From Thauera sp. 2A1 (GTDB lineage: Bacteria; Pseudomonadota; Gammaproteobacteria; Burkholderiales; Rhodocyclaceae), in contig NZ_SSXV01000024.1 of assembly GCF_009469595.2 (NCBI RefSeq), positions 1 to 64,000 on the forward strand: 64,000 bases of DNA. Reading direction: 5' to 3'. The translations under genes and the position numbers were made by a program. Position 1 is the first letter of the stretch. The number at the start of each line of letters is the position of its first letter. The notes beneath the pieces were generated by a model. It saw only the letters and a list, made by a program, of their open reading frames with translations. It ran no database searches and was not told the origin of the DNA. This document shows positions 23,446 through 31,973 of this stretch, one piece after another.

Positions 23446-24347
23446 AGATTGCTCGCCTTCAGGCCCGAGCCCGGAACGCGCTGGCCAGTCTCGTCATACT
23501 TGTATACTCCGTGCCCGGTCTTGCGCCCGTAGCGGCCGGCCGCCACCATCTTGATGATCAGCGGGCAGGGACGGAACTTCTCGCCGAGCGTCGAATGGAG
23601 GTAGCGCAGCACCGACAGGCGCGTATCCCAACCGGTCAGGTCACCCAGCTCGAGCGGCCCCATCGGGTGGTTGAAACCCATCCGCAGCGCGGTGTCGATG
23701 TCCTCGGCGCTGGCAGTGCCTTCCTGCAGCATCCACATCGCTTCGTTCCCCAGCATCGCGGACATGCGGCTGGTCGTCAGGCCGGGGGACTCATTCACCA
23801 GGATCGAGGTCTTGCCGATCGCGTCGCACCATTCGCGGCTTGTCGCGACGGTGGCTTCGTCGGTCGCGATACCGAGCACCAGCTCGACGAGCTTCATCTT
23901 GTGCACCGGGTTGAAAAAGTGCATGCCGATGACGCGCTCGGGACACGGCACCGACGCTGCAATCTCGGTGACGCTGAGCGCCGATGTGTTGGTCGCGATC
24001 ACCGCGTTCGCGGCCAGTACGGGAACCGCCTCGCCCAACACCGCCTTCTTGACCGCGAGATTCTCCGAGACGGTCTCGACCAGGAGGTGAGCCCCCTCGG
24101 CAGCCTGTTTCAATGAGGTATTCGTGGAAAGCCGCGCCTTGGCGGCGTCGGCCACATCCACGACGAGCTTTCCGAGCTTCACGCCACCATCGAGGATGCC
24201 GTGAATGCTCTTCTCCGCCTTGGCGAGTGCGTCGGCGCTGGTATCCACCAGTTGCGTCGCGAAGCCGCTGCTCGCGAACGCATGGGCGATGCCGGTGCCC
24301 ATCAGACCGGCGCCGACCACCACAACCTTGTGATTCTTGTCGAGCAT
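23442..24347 (-). CDS. 3-hydroxyacyl-CoA dehydrogenase
   Basis: 301 residues, the single-function length. The NAD-binding start is VVVVGAGLMGTGIAHAFASSG. The family signature is GMHFFNPVHKMKLVELV, containing the catalytic His, with the Glu and Asn side chains in VELV and NESPGLTTSRM. The C-terminal domain has GFNHPMGPLELGDLTGWD. It oxidises 3-hydroxyacyl-CoA to 3-oxoacyl-CoA. The start at 24347 follows GGAGGCAAGACAA. It lies between the FAH enzyme and the thiolase. Confidence 0.95.
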   Translation of the reverse strand: MLDKNHKVVVVGAGLMGTGIAHAFASSGFATQLVDTSADALAKAEKSIHGILDGGVKLGKLVVDVADAAKARLSTNTSLKQAAEGAHLLVETVSENLAVKKAVLGEAVPVLAANAVIATNTSALSVTEIAASVPCPERVIGMHFFNPVHKMKLVELVLGIATDEATVATSREWCDAIGKTSILVNESPGLTTSRMSAMLGNEAMWMLQEGTASAEDIDTALRMGFNHPMGPLELGDLTGWDTRLSVLRYLHSTLGEKFRPCPLIIKMVAAGRYGRKTGHGVYKYDETGQRVPGSGLKASNL

Positions 24348-24364
24348 TTGTCTTGCCTCCTTGC

Positions 24365-25237
24365 TCAGACGCCGGATTTGGGCCCGACGATGTTCGTGAT
24401 CGTCCCGATCCCCTCGATTCCGGCTTCGACGACGTCGCCGGGATTGAGGAATCGGCCTGTACCCTGGCCCACGCCGGCCGGCGATCCGGTAAACAGGATG
24501 TCGCCGGGCGCGAAACTGGAACGCTCTTCGACGAACTTCACCAGTTGCGCGACGTTCCACGTCATCTCGCCGGTATTGCCGTCCTGGCGCGTCTCGCCGT
24601 TCACCTTCAGGGTCAGTCGCAGTTTCGGGCTCCCCTCCGGGAACTCGTCGCGCGTCACAATCCACGGACCCACTCCGGTGCTGCGGTCCTGGCTTTTCGC
24701 CGCGAAGAGATCCATGCCGATGCCGGCCGGACCGCTGCGCTGCAGGTCGCGCGCCGATACATCGTTGCCCACGGCATAGCCGAGAACGCTGGCGAGCGGG
24801 TCTTCCGGGTCGACCGGCACCTCCCCCACGATGACGACGAGTTCGACCTCATGATCGAGTTCGTTCGTCAGCGGCGGATAGCGGATCGGATCATTGGCAC
24901 CGATCAGGGCGCCGTAGGCCTTGAGGAAGGCGATCGGCTGCGGGGGAGACTTCAGGCCGAAGTCGTCGGCCAAATGCTTCGCGTAATTCGCGCCCGCGAT
25001 GACGACCCGATTGACCGGCTCGATCGGCGGCAGCAGACGCACCGAATCCAGCGGCCGGGCATCGCCGCCGGGCTTCAGCACCGAATGGGCTGCTCCGCCC
25101 TGCCCCGCGGCAATCGCGCGGGTCAGCGCCGGTCCCCAATCCGCGAAGCTGCCGACGATCGGTGTGACCGTGCGGGCTTCGGCATTGACGACGGCCCAGA
25201 ATGGCGCGCCGCCATCACTGCAGCGCGCGAGTTTCAT
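24365..25237 (-). CDS. Fumarylacetoacetate-hydrolase (FAH) family enzyme
   Basis: 290 residues. The C-terminal FAH catalytic fold is clear: NYAKHLADDFG, the metal-binding acidic residues in ELDHEVELVVIVGE, YAVGNDVSARDLQ, and GDILFTGSPAGVGQG. The family hydrolyses C-C bonds in beta-diketones or decarboxylates/isomerises ring-cleavage products. Start and stop overlap neighbours: its ATG shares four bases with the stop of the amidohydrolase upstream, suggesting the two act in sequence. Confidence 0.9.
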   Translation of the reverse strand: MKLARCSDGGAPFWAVVNAEARTVTPIVGSFADWGPALTRAIAAGQGGAAHSVLKPGGDARPLDSVRLLPPIEPVNRVVIAGANYAKHLADDFGLKSPPQPIAFLKAYGALIGANDPIRYPPLTNELDHEVELVVIVGEVPVDPEDPLASVLGYAVGNDVSARDLQRSGPAGIGMDLFAAKSQDRSTGVGPWIVTRDEFPEGSPKLRLTLKVNGETRQDGNTGEMTWNVAQLVKFVEERSSFAPGDILFTGSPAGVGQGTGRFLNPGDVVEAGIEGIGTITNIVGPKSGV

Positions 25238-26325
25238 GCCGCCACCTCGGCCTTTGCGACGGCGCCCACTTTCGCCGGATCGAGGTGGAGCAGTTCGCAG
25301 GCATTCCTCCAGCGGATCTTCTGCAGATCCTCCTCCGAAAGGCGCAGGCCCTCGGTGAGGTCGTGACGCACCGCATCACTGCCTCCGAAATTCGAACCGT
25401 AGAGGATGCGGTCGGCGCCGATGACGTCGATCAGTGCCTGACGCATCGGCAGCTCGTGCAGCTCCACGTCGAACCAGAAGTTGCGCATGTACTCCAGCAC
25501 AGGCTTCTTGTTGTGGTACGTGTCGAGGTTGGGGTTGGTCTGCGCCAGGCGGCCGAGCTGATAAGGCACATAGCCACCACCGTGCGTGATGTAGACCTTG
25601 AGCTTGGGGAAGCGGTCGAACACACCACCGTTCACCAGGTACCAGAAGGCCTTGGTCTCGTCGTAGTTCATGCCGACGATGGCCGTGGTTTCGTAGCGGT
25701 CGGTATTGGCCTTCTTGCCCCACGTCACCGACTGGTTGTAGCCATGCACGAACATCGGCAGGTCGAGGTCGCACAGGGCCTCCCACACGGGATCCATCTC
25801 AGGCGAATCGAACTCCAGGCCGCCGAAATTCGACCCCCCCGCACCCAGACCCTTTGCGCCCAGTTGGGTGCACGCGCGGCGAATTTCCTTGGCTGCCTCC
25901 TTCGGATCCTGCAGGGGCGCCTGCGCCCAGAACATCAGTCGGTCGGACGCCGCCGAGCAGTACTCGGCGAGCACGTCGTTGACCTTGCGCGAGAACGGTA
26001 TCGCGTAGTCGAGCTCCGTCCAGTACATGTAGCAATGCGAAGGCACCGAGACGACCTGGGCATTTTGGCCGGCTGCATCCATCCCCGCAAGGCGCGTCTT
26101 GGGGTCGCGCCAACGGCTCATGTAGTCCTGCACGTTCAGGGCATTGCCCTCGGCCTTCGCCTTGCGCAAGGCGGCTTTTCGCTCGGGCGCGCCGAGCGTG
26201 AGGATCCAGTCGCCGACGCGAAGCTTGATGTCGCCGTCGGGCTGCGATTCGAAAGCCGGCCCCCAATAGGGGTGCTGGTCGTAGTAATCCGGATGGGGGG
26301 CGTGGGCGTGGAGGTCGATGAGCAT
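25234..26325 (-). CDS. Amidohydrolase-2 family protein
   Basis: 363 residues starting MLIDLHAHAPHPDYYD, with the H-x-H metal motif on strand 1. Further features are VSVPSHCYMYW, FVHGYNQS, YITHGGGYVPYQLGRL and the strand-8 Asp region DRILYGSNFGGSD. It is shorter and clearly different from the 438/435-residue pair at 3993 and 61696. ACMSD-type decarboxylation or C-C hydrolysis is likely. It is the first gene of the 26325-21384 operon, about 160 bp downstream of the large palindromic operator at 26483. Confidence 0.88.
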   Translation of the reverse strand: MLIDLHAHAPHPDYYDQHPYWGPAFESQPDGDIKLRVGDWILTLGAPERKAALRKAKAEGNALNVQDYMSRWRDPKTRLAGMDAAGQNAQVVSVPSHCYMYWTELDYAIPFSRKVNDVLAEYCSAASDRLMFWAQAPLQDPKEAAKEIRRACTQLGAKGLGAGGSNFGGLEFDSPEMDPVWEALCDLDLPMFVHGYNQSVTWGKKANTDRYETTAIVGMNYDETKAFWYLVNGGVFDRFPKLKVYITHGGGYVPYQLGRLAQTNPNLDTYHNKKPVLEYMRNFWFDVELHELPMRQALIDVIGADRILYGSNFGGSDAVRHDLTEGLRLSEEDLQKIRWRNACELLHLDPAKVGAVAKAEVAA

Positions 26326-26482
26326 GTGGTGTCTCCCAGTGCAGGTTGGTGGAACCTGCCGAGTGCCGCAATCGCGGACGGGAGCATCGATGCGCCGGGC
26401 GGACCTCGCCTGGCTATCGGGGATTTGTCTCCTGCCTGCGACACTCGACCGGTGTCTTTGCAACGATGAGATTCATCATGCC

Positions 26483-26517
26483 AAACATAAACAGATTTTG
26501 CAAATCTGTTTATGTTT
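26483..26517. promoter_or_regulatory. Island operator, copy 2: perfect 16-bp palindrome
   Basis: AAACATAAACAGATTT, three bases TGC, and AAATCTGTTTATGTTT form a perfect inverted repeat whose core is TAAACA-N13-TGTTTATG, the shared island operator. It lies between the TetR gene, whose TAA stop at 26512-26510 is inside it, and the amidohydrolase operon start at 26325. A terminator is less likely because no T-run follows on the minus strand. Confidence 0.7.
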
Positions 26518-27211
26518 TTTCTTTCTCGCGGCGCCGAGAGGCCGTGGAACGTGCCGGCGCAGGCACCTCGACAGCCTCATCGCCCTTGGTGGCAGGAAAA
26601 CCGATCAGCGAGCGCACGAGACGCTCGATGCGCGCCGTGCCTTCGGTTACGCGCTCATTGGGGACGAGCTGTTCGCTCAATACGTAGCGGATCAGCATTT
26701 CGCACACGAGCTCGCGATCGATGCTGATGCCGAGACGCCCATCCCACGCGTCGAACACGGCCCTGAGGACGTCCTGCAAGCGCACGCGCGCGTCGTTGAA
26801 GACGCGGCGAAAAAAACTCATCGCATAATCGGGCGCCACCACCAGCAGACGCCGCGCCTGTCCGTGCGCCGCGTAGTGCTCCAGGTAACCGATCAGGGCG
26901 CGAAATTTCTCGTCGGGGTCGTCGTAAGGGGCGGTCACTTCCTGCATCGCCCTGTGAAAACCCTCGCGTTTGTGGCGCGAAAACGCATCGAGCAGGTCGT
27001 CCTGCGACGAGAAATAGCGGTAGAACGTGCCCCGCGAGACACCTGCGTCGTCGCACACGTCGATAATCGAAATGCGCTCGGCACCTCCCTGGAGGATGAT
27101 CCTTTCCGTCGATGCCAGAATTCGTGCAATGGTCGCGTCCGAGCGGCGATTGCGCCGAGCGGACTCCATTACCGGTCCGTCTTCAGCGACTGTCTCGGCT
27201 TCGTCGTTCAT
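26510..27211 (-). CDS. TetR/AcrR-family transcriptional regulator
   Basis: 233 residues. A TetR helix-turn-helix covers roughly residues 28-72 (ILASTERIILQGGAERISIIDVCDDAGVSRGTFYRYFSSQDDLLDAF). The C-terminal ligand domain is not assignable. Operators of the ACA-N13-TGT type lie both upstream of its transcription unit (28093, before the SDR at 27273) and overlapping its 3' end (26483), in front of the next operon. It is therefore the best local candidate for the regulator of the island, probably a repressor released by a substrate or CoA thioester. That assignment is inferred. Confidence 0.93.
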   Translation of the reverse strand: MNDEAETVAEDGPVMESARRNRRSDATIARILASTERIILQGGAERISIIDVCDDAGVSRGTFYRYFSSQDDLLDAFSRHKREGFHRAMQEVTAPYDDPDEKFRALIGYLEHYAAHGQARRLLVVAPDYAMSFFRRVFNDARVRLQDVLRAVFDAWDGRLGISIDRELVCEMLIRYVLSEQLVPNERVTEGTARIERLVRSLIGFPATKGDEAVEVPAPARSTASRRREKEKT

Positions 27212-27272
27212 GCGTGTGCCTTGGGAATGGACGGACCGCGGGGCGAACCGCAGGGCCCATCAGACCTTCGAT

Positions 27273-28073
27273 TCAGTATTCGCGCACCGGCACATCCGCC
27301 GGACGCGAGTTGTAGCCGGGCAAGTGCAGCCCGCCGTCGACATGCAGCATTTCGCCGGTGACATAGCGGGACATGTCCGATGCGAGAAAGACCACAACGG
27401 GGCCGATGTCGAGTTCCGGATCGCCGCACCGGCCGAGGGGGCGCATCGCGGCAGAGCGTTCGGCGAAACCGGGGTTCTCCGCGGCCAGCTTGTGGAAGGT
27501 CGCTCCCATTGCCGTCGGGGCGACGGCATTCACCGTAATGTTGAAGCGTCCCCATTCCGCCGCCGCACTGCGCGTGAGGCCGACGATGCCTCCCTTCGCC
27601 GTGTTGTAGTCGGCATGCAGCCACGCGCCGATCTCGACGTCGATCGAGTAGAAATTGACGATCTTCCCGCCCCCGCGCGCCCGCATGTGCGGCAGCGATG
27701 CCTGCATCGCCCACCACGACGCCTTGATCGTCGAGGTCAGCGTCTGCTCGAGCATTTCGTCCGTCTTGTCTTCGAGGCGCACGTTCGGCGTCGGCACGAA
27801 GGCGTTGTTCACGAGGATGTCCAGCCCGCCGAAATGGGCCACTGCCGCCTCGATCGCTCCCGTCACGGACGCCTTCTGCATCACGTCGGTACGCACGAAC
27901 AGCGCCCGCCCGCCCAACTCCTCGATCTCGCGCGCCACCTGGGCTCCAGTCTCTTCGTTGATCTCCGCGATCACCACGGCAGCCCCCTCGCGCGCGAAGC
28001 TGTGCGCCACGCCGCGCCCGATGCCGCCGCCGGCCCCGGTAATCAACGCAACCTTGTCCTTCAGCAAGCCCAT
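27273..28073 (-). CDS. SDR-family oxidoreductase
   Basis: 266 residues with the full classical set: TGAGGGIG cofactor motif, LVNNAF, Ser in NFYSIDVE, catalytic YNTAK (HADYNTAKGGIVGLTRS) and VDGGLHLPGY at the end. An NAD(P)-dependent alcohol/ketone dehydrogenase of the route. It precedes the TetR gene by 61 bp and is likely co-transcribed with it from the promoter at about 28.1 kb that carries operator copy 3. Confidence 0.92.
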   Translation of the reverse strand: MGLLKDKVALITGAGGGIGRGVAHSFAREGAAVVIAEINEETGAQVAREIEELGGRALFVRTDVMQKASVTGAIEAAVAHFGGLDILVNNAFVPTPNVRLEDKTDEMLEQTLTSTIKASWWAMQASLPHMRARGGGKIVNFYSIDVEIGAWLHADYNTAKGGIVGLTRSAAAEWGRFNITVNAVAPTAMGATFHKLAAENPGFAERSAAMRPLGRCGDPELDIGPVVVFLASDMSRYVTGEMLHVDGGLHLPGYNSRPADVPVREY

Positions 28074-28092
28074 TTTCGTCTCCTGGCGTTTT

Positions 28093-28119
28093 TAAACACT
28101 ATTTTTGTTATTGTACACA
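28093..28119. promoter_or_regulatory. Island operator, copy 3 (divergent promoter)
   Basis: TAAACA-N13-TGTACACA with a T-rich centre, very like the copy at 63088. It lies 20 bp before the SDR start (28073) and 41 bp before the DUF2889 gene (28160), so it can control both directions, including TetR through the SDR-TetR unit. Confidence 0.6.
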
Positions 28120-28159
28120 TTCAGAAGAAAGAAACACTCCCCAAACGGAAGCCATTGCA

Positions 28160-28903
28160 ATGCCCTCCTTTTGCCGACGGATCCAGCTTGAAGGCCGCCA
28201 GACCAGCCATGAGGGCGAAGTCCGTGCCGTCCTCGAAGACGACTTTCACCATTTCCGCGTCGCGCTGCGTCATCGCCTCGGCCGCGTGATCGAAATCTCC
28301 GCCGAGGCTCCGCGACATCCGTTCACCGAGTGCCCGAATGCCGCCGCACCGCTGAACGCACTACGCGGCATGCAACTGGACCCGATCGCCAGCGCAGTAA
28401 CCCGCCATACCGACGCCAGCCTGCAGTGCACGCATATGTTCGACCTCGCCGGCCTCGCGATCGCCGCAGCGGCGAGGGGGATCTCCCATCGCCGCTTCGA
28501 CATCGAAGTTCCCCGTCATGTCGACGGCCGTTCGCACGCCCGTCTGGTCCGTGACGACGGTTTGCGGCTCGACTGGGAAGTGCAGGACCGTACGATCGTG
28601 TCCCCCTCGCCCTATGCCGGCGTCGACATGCGCCAGGGCATGGCGCGCTGGGCGCTCAGCAGTCTCGCGGCCGACGAGGCGGAAGCGGCCCTCGTGCTGC
28701 GCCGCTGTGCGCTGATCGCGCTCGGACGTCTGCGGGACATCGACAAGGACTTGCACGCCCGCCCGAGCGGCCGTTGCTTCGTGCAGCAACCCGAACGCGC
28801 GCCCCAGGCGATTCGCATCGTGGGCTCGACCTGGGACTTCACCGCGCATCCTGAACGCCTTTGCCGCGACGACCAGTCTTGGCTCCACGCTTTCGCGGAG
28901 TAA
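28160..28903 (+). CDS. DUF2889 family protein
   Basis: 247 residues with the DUF2889 layout: an N-terminal beta segment (RRIQLEGRQTSHEGEVRAVLEDDFHHFRVALRH), the conserved CTHMFDLAGLAIAAA motif in the middle, and a C-terminal helical part. Its function is unknown in the family. It is the only plus-strand gene between 7.3 and 36 kb and is divided from the SDR-TetR unit by an island operator. DUF2889 genes recur in catabolic clusters of this kind in my general knowledge, but no activity is established. GGAAG lies eight bases before the ATG. Confidence 0.8.
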   Translation: MPSFCRRIQLEGRQTSHEGEVRAVLEDDFHHFRVALRHRLGRVIEISAEAPRHPFTECPNAAAPLNALRGMQLDPIASAVTRHTDASLQCTHMFDLAGLAIAAAARGISHRRFDIEVPRHVDGRSHARLVRDDGLRLDWEVQDRTIVSPSPYAGVDMRQGMARWALSSLAADEAEAALVLRRCALIALGRLRDIDKDLHARPSGRCFVQQPERAPQAIRIVGSTWDFTAHPERLCRDDQSWLHAFAE

Positions 28904-28979
28904 GCACGCTCCAGGTGTCGGCGCGAGCGCCATGCGGCGGACGCCGACATGCGATCGCGCCGAGTAGCACACCGGACGA

Positions 28980-30215
28980 TCAGGGCCGGTTGGCCGCTTC
29001 CCAGGCTTTCAGATCGAAATCGGGGGCAGCGGCGGCAGCGGGCGTCAACGCCGGGGGGCGTGCGAGGATCTTGCGTGCGAACACGTGGTCGCCGGGGCGG
29101 TTGCAGGACTCGACCGCGATCAGCTCCTCCCCGCGGAAGCACAGCACCGAGAGCTGCTGCGCGGCGGCGTCACCCAGCGTCACGTAGTTGTCTGCCCCGA
29201 TCGACAGACCGGCGATCTGCAGCTTGAGATTGCCCTGGTCGGTCCAGAACCAGGGCAGCGCTGTGTAGGGTGCGGGTTTGCCCACGAGGCGGGCCGCGAT
29301 GAGCTTGCCTTGGTCGACCGCGTTCTGCACGGACTCCAGGCGCGTGAGATTTTCGCCGTTTTGCACACACGGGAAGGCGGCGACGTCACCCAAGGCGGAG
29401 ATGTGGGGGTCCGAAGTGAGGAGACTGGAATTAACGCGAATCCCGTTATCGATGTCGAGCCCGGCCTCGAGCGCAAGCTGCACGTTGGGAATCACGCCGA
29501 TGCCGTAGACGACCAACTCGGCAGGCAGACGTCGTCCGTCCGATGTCGTCACGGCGCTCACCTTCCCGTCCTCGCCTTCCAGCTCCGCCAGCCCGGTACG
29601 GAAGTTGAACTTCACGCCACAGCCTTGATGTGCAGCACGGAAGAGCTCCGACATCTGCGGGGACACTGCCCGTGCCATCGGGCGGTCGCCGAGTTCAAGC
29701 ACTTCGACCGCAGCTCCTTCGGCCGCCGCCACCGCGGCGAACTCCAGACCGATGAAGCCGGCACCGATCACGACGACGTTCCTGGCCTGCTTCACCAGCG
29801 GCGACAAGAAATCGGCATCCGCCTTGGTCTTGATGCCGAAGATGCCGCCCAGCGTAGAACCCGGCACGTTGAGCGGCCGATTGTGGGCGCCGGTCGCGAG
29901 CACCAGATGGCCGAAGTCGAGCGCACTCCCCGAGTCGAGCATGACACGACGGTTCTGCCGATCGATCGCCGCCACCCGGTCATGGACGAGCTCGATGCGC
30001 TGATCGGCGTAGAAGGTCTCCGGCCGGAAGAGCATCGCAGTGGCGTTGATCTTGCCGAGAAGGTAGGCCTTCGACAGGGGCGGCCGTTGGTAAGGCAGAC
30101 CGGGCTCGTCGTTCACGAGCACGATGCGGCCCCCGAAACCTTCCTGGCGCAGCGAAATCGCCACTTGCACGCCCCCGTGCCCCGCCCCCACGATCACCAC
30201 TGAATCGAGCGACAT
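28980..30215 (-). CDS. FAD-dependent ferredoxin reductase
   Basis: 411 residues of the aromatic-oxygenase reductase family (BphA4/putidaredoxin-reductase type): FAD motif VVIVGAGHGGVQVA, PYQRPPLSK, the NAD motif NVVVIGAGFIGLEFAAVAAAEG, and the second FAD contact ISALGDVAAFPC. It passes electrons from NAD(P)H to a ferredoxin and on to Rieske oxygenases or a P450. The start follows AAGGAGACGGGAAG. It lies 36 bp after the 2Fe-2S ferredoxin, its likely partner, and is the last gene of the 35929-28980 operon. It is the only such reductase in the window, so it may serve several oxygenases. Confidence 0.93.
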   Translation of the reverse strand: MSLDSVVIVGAGHGGVQVAISLRQEGFGGRIVLVNDEPGLPYQRPPLSKAYLLGKINATAMLFRPETFYADQRIELVHDRVAAIDRQNRRVMLDSGSALDFGHLVLATGAHNRPLNVPGSTLGGIFGIKTKADADFLSPLVKQARNVVVIGAGFIGLEFAAVAAAEGAAVEVLELGDRPMARAVSPQMSELFRAAHQGCGVKFNFRTGLAELEGEDGKVSAVTTSDGRRLPAELVVYGIGVIPNVQLALEAGLDIDNGIRVNSSLLTSDPHISALGDVAAFPCVQNGENLTRLESVQNAVDQGKLIAARLVGKPAPYTALPWFWTDQGNLKLQIAGLSIGADNYVTLGDAAAQQLSVLCFRGEELIAVESCNRPGDHVFARKILARPPALTPAAAAAPDFDLKAWEAANRP

Positions 30216-30251
30216 CTTCCCGTCTCCTTGTCGTTTTTCAGATCGCCGTCT

Positions 30252-30572
30252 TCAGAACTGCACAGCCGGCAGCCGCAGCGTGAGGCCGTCCATGTCCGCT
30301 CCGACGACCAGCTGGCACGTAAGGCGACTGGTGGGCTGGCGCTCGACGACGTTCTCGAGCATGTCGTATTCGGTGCCTTCGGCGGGTGCAAAACGCCCCG
30401 CCCACGCGTCGTCGACGTAGGCATGGCAGCTGGCGCAGGCGCAGGCCCCGCCACAGTCACCGGGAATGCCGGGAACGCCGGCAAAGGTCGCGGCCTGCAT
30501 GGCCGACTGGCCGACTTCGGCATGCACTTCGTGCCGGGTGCCGTTGTGTTCGATGAAGGTGATCGTGGGCAT
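30252..30572 (-). CDS. 2Fe-2S ferredoxin, adrenodoxin/putidaredoxin type
   Basis: 106 residues. Cluster ligands are C-x5-C-x2-C in GDCGGACACASCHAYV, with the last Cys in RLTCQLVV. The start is MPTITFIEHNGTRHEV. It is a soluble one-electron carrier between the flavoprotein at 28980 and an oxygenase, most directly the dioxygenase at 31974-33971 in the same operon. It lies 27 bp after the MFS gene. Confidence 0.95.
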   Translation of the reverse strand: MPTITFIEHNGTRHEVHAEVGQSAMQAATFAGVPGIPGDCGGACACASCHAYVDDAWAGRFAPAEGTEYDMLENVVERQPTSRLTCQLVVGADMDGLTLRLPAVQF

Positions 30573-30599
30573 TTGGTGGCTCCGATGAGAAGGATGAAA

Positions 30600-31871
30600 T
30601 CAGGCCCGCTGCGCTTCGGCGTGCAGGGCAAACTGGGGAGTGCGCCCGAGCGTCAGCAGCAATGACGCGCCGAGCAGGGTGGCCACGGTGCAATAGACGA
30701 GCATGGCAAAGTAGGTACCGGTGACACTCAGCATCGCTGCAAACATCAGCGGTGCGGCCGCCGACGCTACCGTGATGAGCCCCTGATGCACGCCGAACAA
30801 CCGGCCGTAGTCCTTCAGACCGAAGTAGCGTGCGATGAGGAAGGCCGCGATGTCGAATTCGGCGCCGGCGCCAAGTCCGACCAGCGCCGCTGCAAGACTC
30901 ATGACGGCCGGATCGGTGGTTCCCGACAGGAAGATCAGACAACCCACCCCGGGCAGGGAAAGGCTCAAGGCCGCCACGCCGGGCGGCCACAGCCGGTCGA
31001 GCAGGTAGCCGACCACCAGGCGACCGCAGATCAGCGCAATGCCGAAGTAACCGAAGACCAGGGTCGCATCCGCCGCCGACAGCCCCTTGTCTCGCAGCAT
31101 CGGCACGGTACTGGTAACGAGGCCCACCACCGCCGACACGACCAGCGACAACGCCACATTGCAGATCCAGAATCGCGGCAGGAGCATTCCCTCCTGGAAG
31201 CTGACGCCGCTCCGCACCAGCGGCGGACCGTCGTCTGCCTTCGCGCCGCTCACGGGACGTTCGCCAGGCAGGCGGAACCACCATAGAGTCAGCGGCAGTC
31301 CCACCAGCACATTGAGCAGCGCCAGGATGACGAAGGCGGCTCGCCAGTCCCAGTTCTCGACCCCCCAGCCCAGTAGCCTCGGTACCAGCGCGGCGGTGAT
31401 ACCGGTGCCCGAAAGCCCTATCGCGAGCGCCAGTCCGCGATTGCGGTGGAACCAGAGATTGAGGAGTTGCGTCCAGGTGACCGCCAGCGCACCCATGCCG
31501 ATGATCGGGAGCAGGAAAAATGCTGCGTAGAGCGACCAGACCGAGCCGCCAATCTGCGTCGTCGCCAGATAGCCGAGCGCCATCAGCAGCAGTGAAATCA
31601 CTGTCACGCGCTTCATGCCGAAACGCAGGTTGAGCCAGCCGACGAGTTGCAGGCCGAGCACGGCGCCGCCGAACAGAAAGGTGATTGCTGCTTGCAGCGA
31701 ACCACGGTCCCAACCGAACGCCTGCTCGAGGGGGATCACCAGGACGCCGAAGCCATACAGCAATGCGGCGTTGATGCTGATCGCCACACCGATCACCGAC
31801 AGAACCACGATCTGCCAGCCCTGCCTGAACTCGGTCAGATCGATCGCCGCGTGATTTCCATTTGATGCCAT
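30600..31871 (-). CDS. MFS transporter, monocarboxylate/OFA-like
   Basis: 423 residues with about twelve membrane spans: SVIGVAISINAALLYGFGVLVIPLEQAFGW in TM1, RFGMKRVTVISLLLMALG in loop 2-3, and FHRNRGLALAIGLSGTGI before TM5, all typical of the oxalate/formate-antiporter and monocarboxylate group. Probable uptake of an acidic substrate or exchange of an acidic product at the inner membrane. It is embedded between dioxygenase and ferredoxin genes, supporting a link to the same substrate. Confidence 0.88.
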   Translation of the reverse strand: MASNGNHAAIDLTEFRQGWQIVVLSVIGVAISINAALLYGFGVLVIPLEQAFGWDRGSLQAAITFLFGGAVLGLQLVGWLNLRFGMKRVTVISLLLMALGYLATTQIGGSVWSLYAAFFLLPIIGMGALAVTWTQLLNLWFHRNRGLALAIGLSGTGITAALVPRLLGWGVENWDWRAAFVILALLNVLVGLPLTLWWFRLPGERPVSGAKADDGPPLVRSGVSFQEGMLLPRFWICNVALSLVVSAVVGLVTSTVPMLRDKGLSAADATLVFGYFGIALICGRLVVGYLLDRLWPPGVAALSLSLPGVGCLIFLSGTTDPAVMSLAAALVGLGAGAEFDIAAFLIARYFGLKDYGRLFGVHQGLITVASAAAPLMFAAMLSVTGTYFAMLVYCTVATLLGASLLLTLGRTPQFALHAEAQRA

Positions 31872-31973
31872 TTTTCTACTCCGCTCCCCGTCCTGGCTCT
31901 CTCTCCAGCCTCGTGCCGAAGGACAGAACGGGCACCGTCCGATCCGTAACCGGACCGGCGGCGCCCGGGTTGC

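Noticed and set aside
26483..26517. Perfect AT-rich hairpin as a rho-independent terminator of the TetR gene
   Set aside because: The T-run lies on the plus-strand side, where no gene needs terminating. On the minus strand no T-run follows the stem. The same core recurs in promoters, so an operator fits better.
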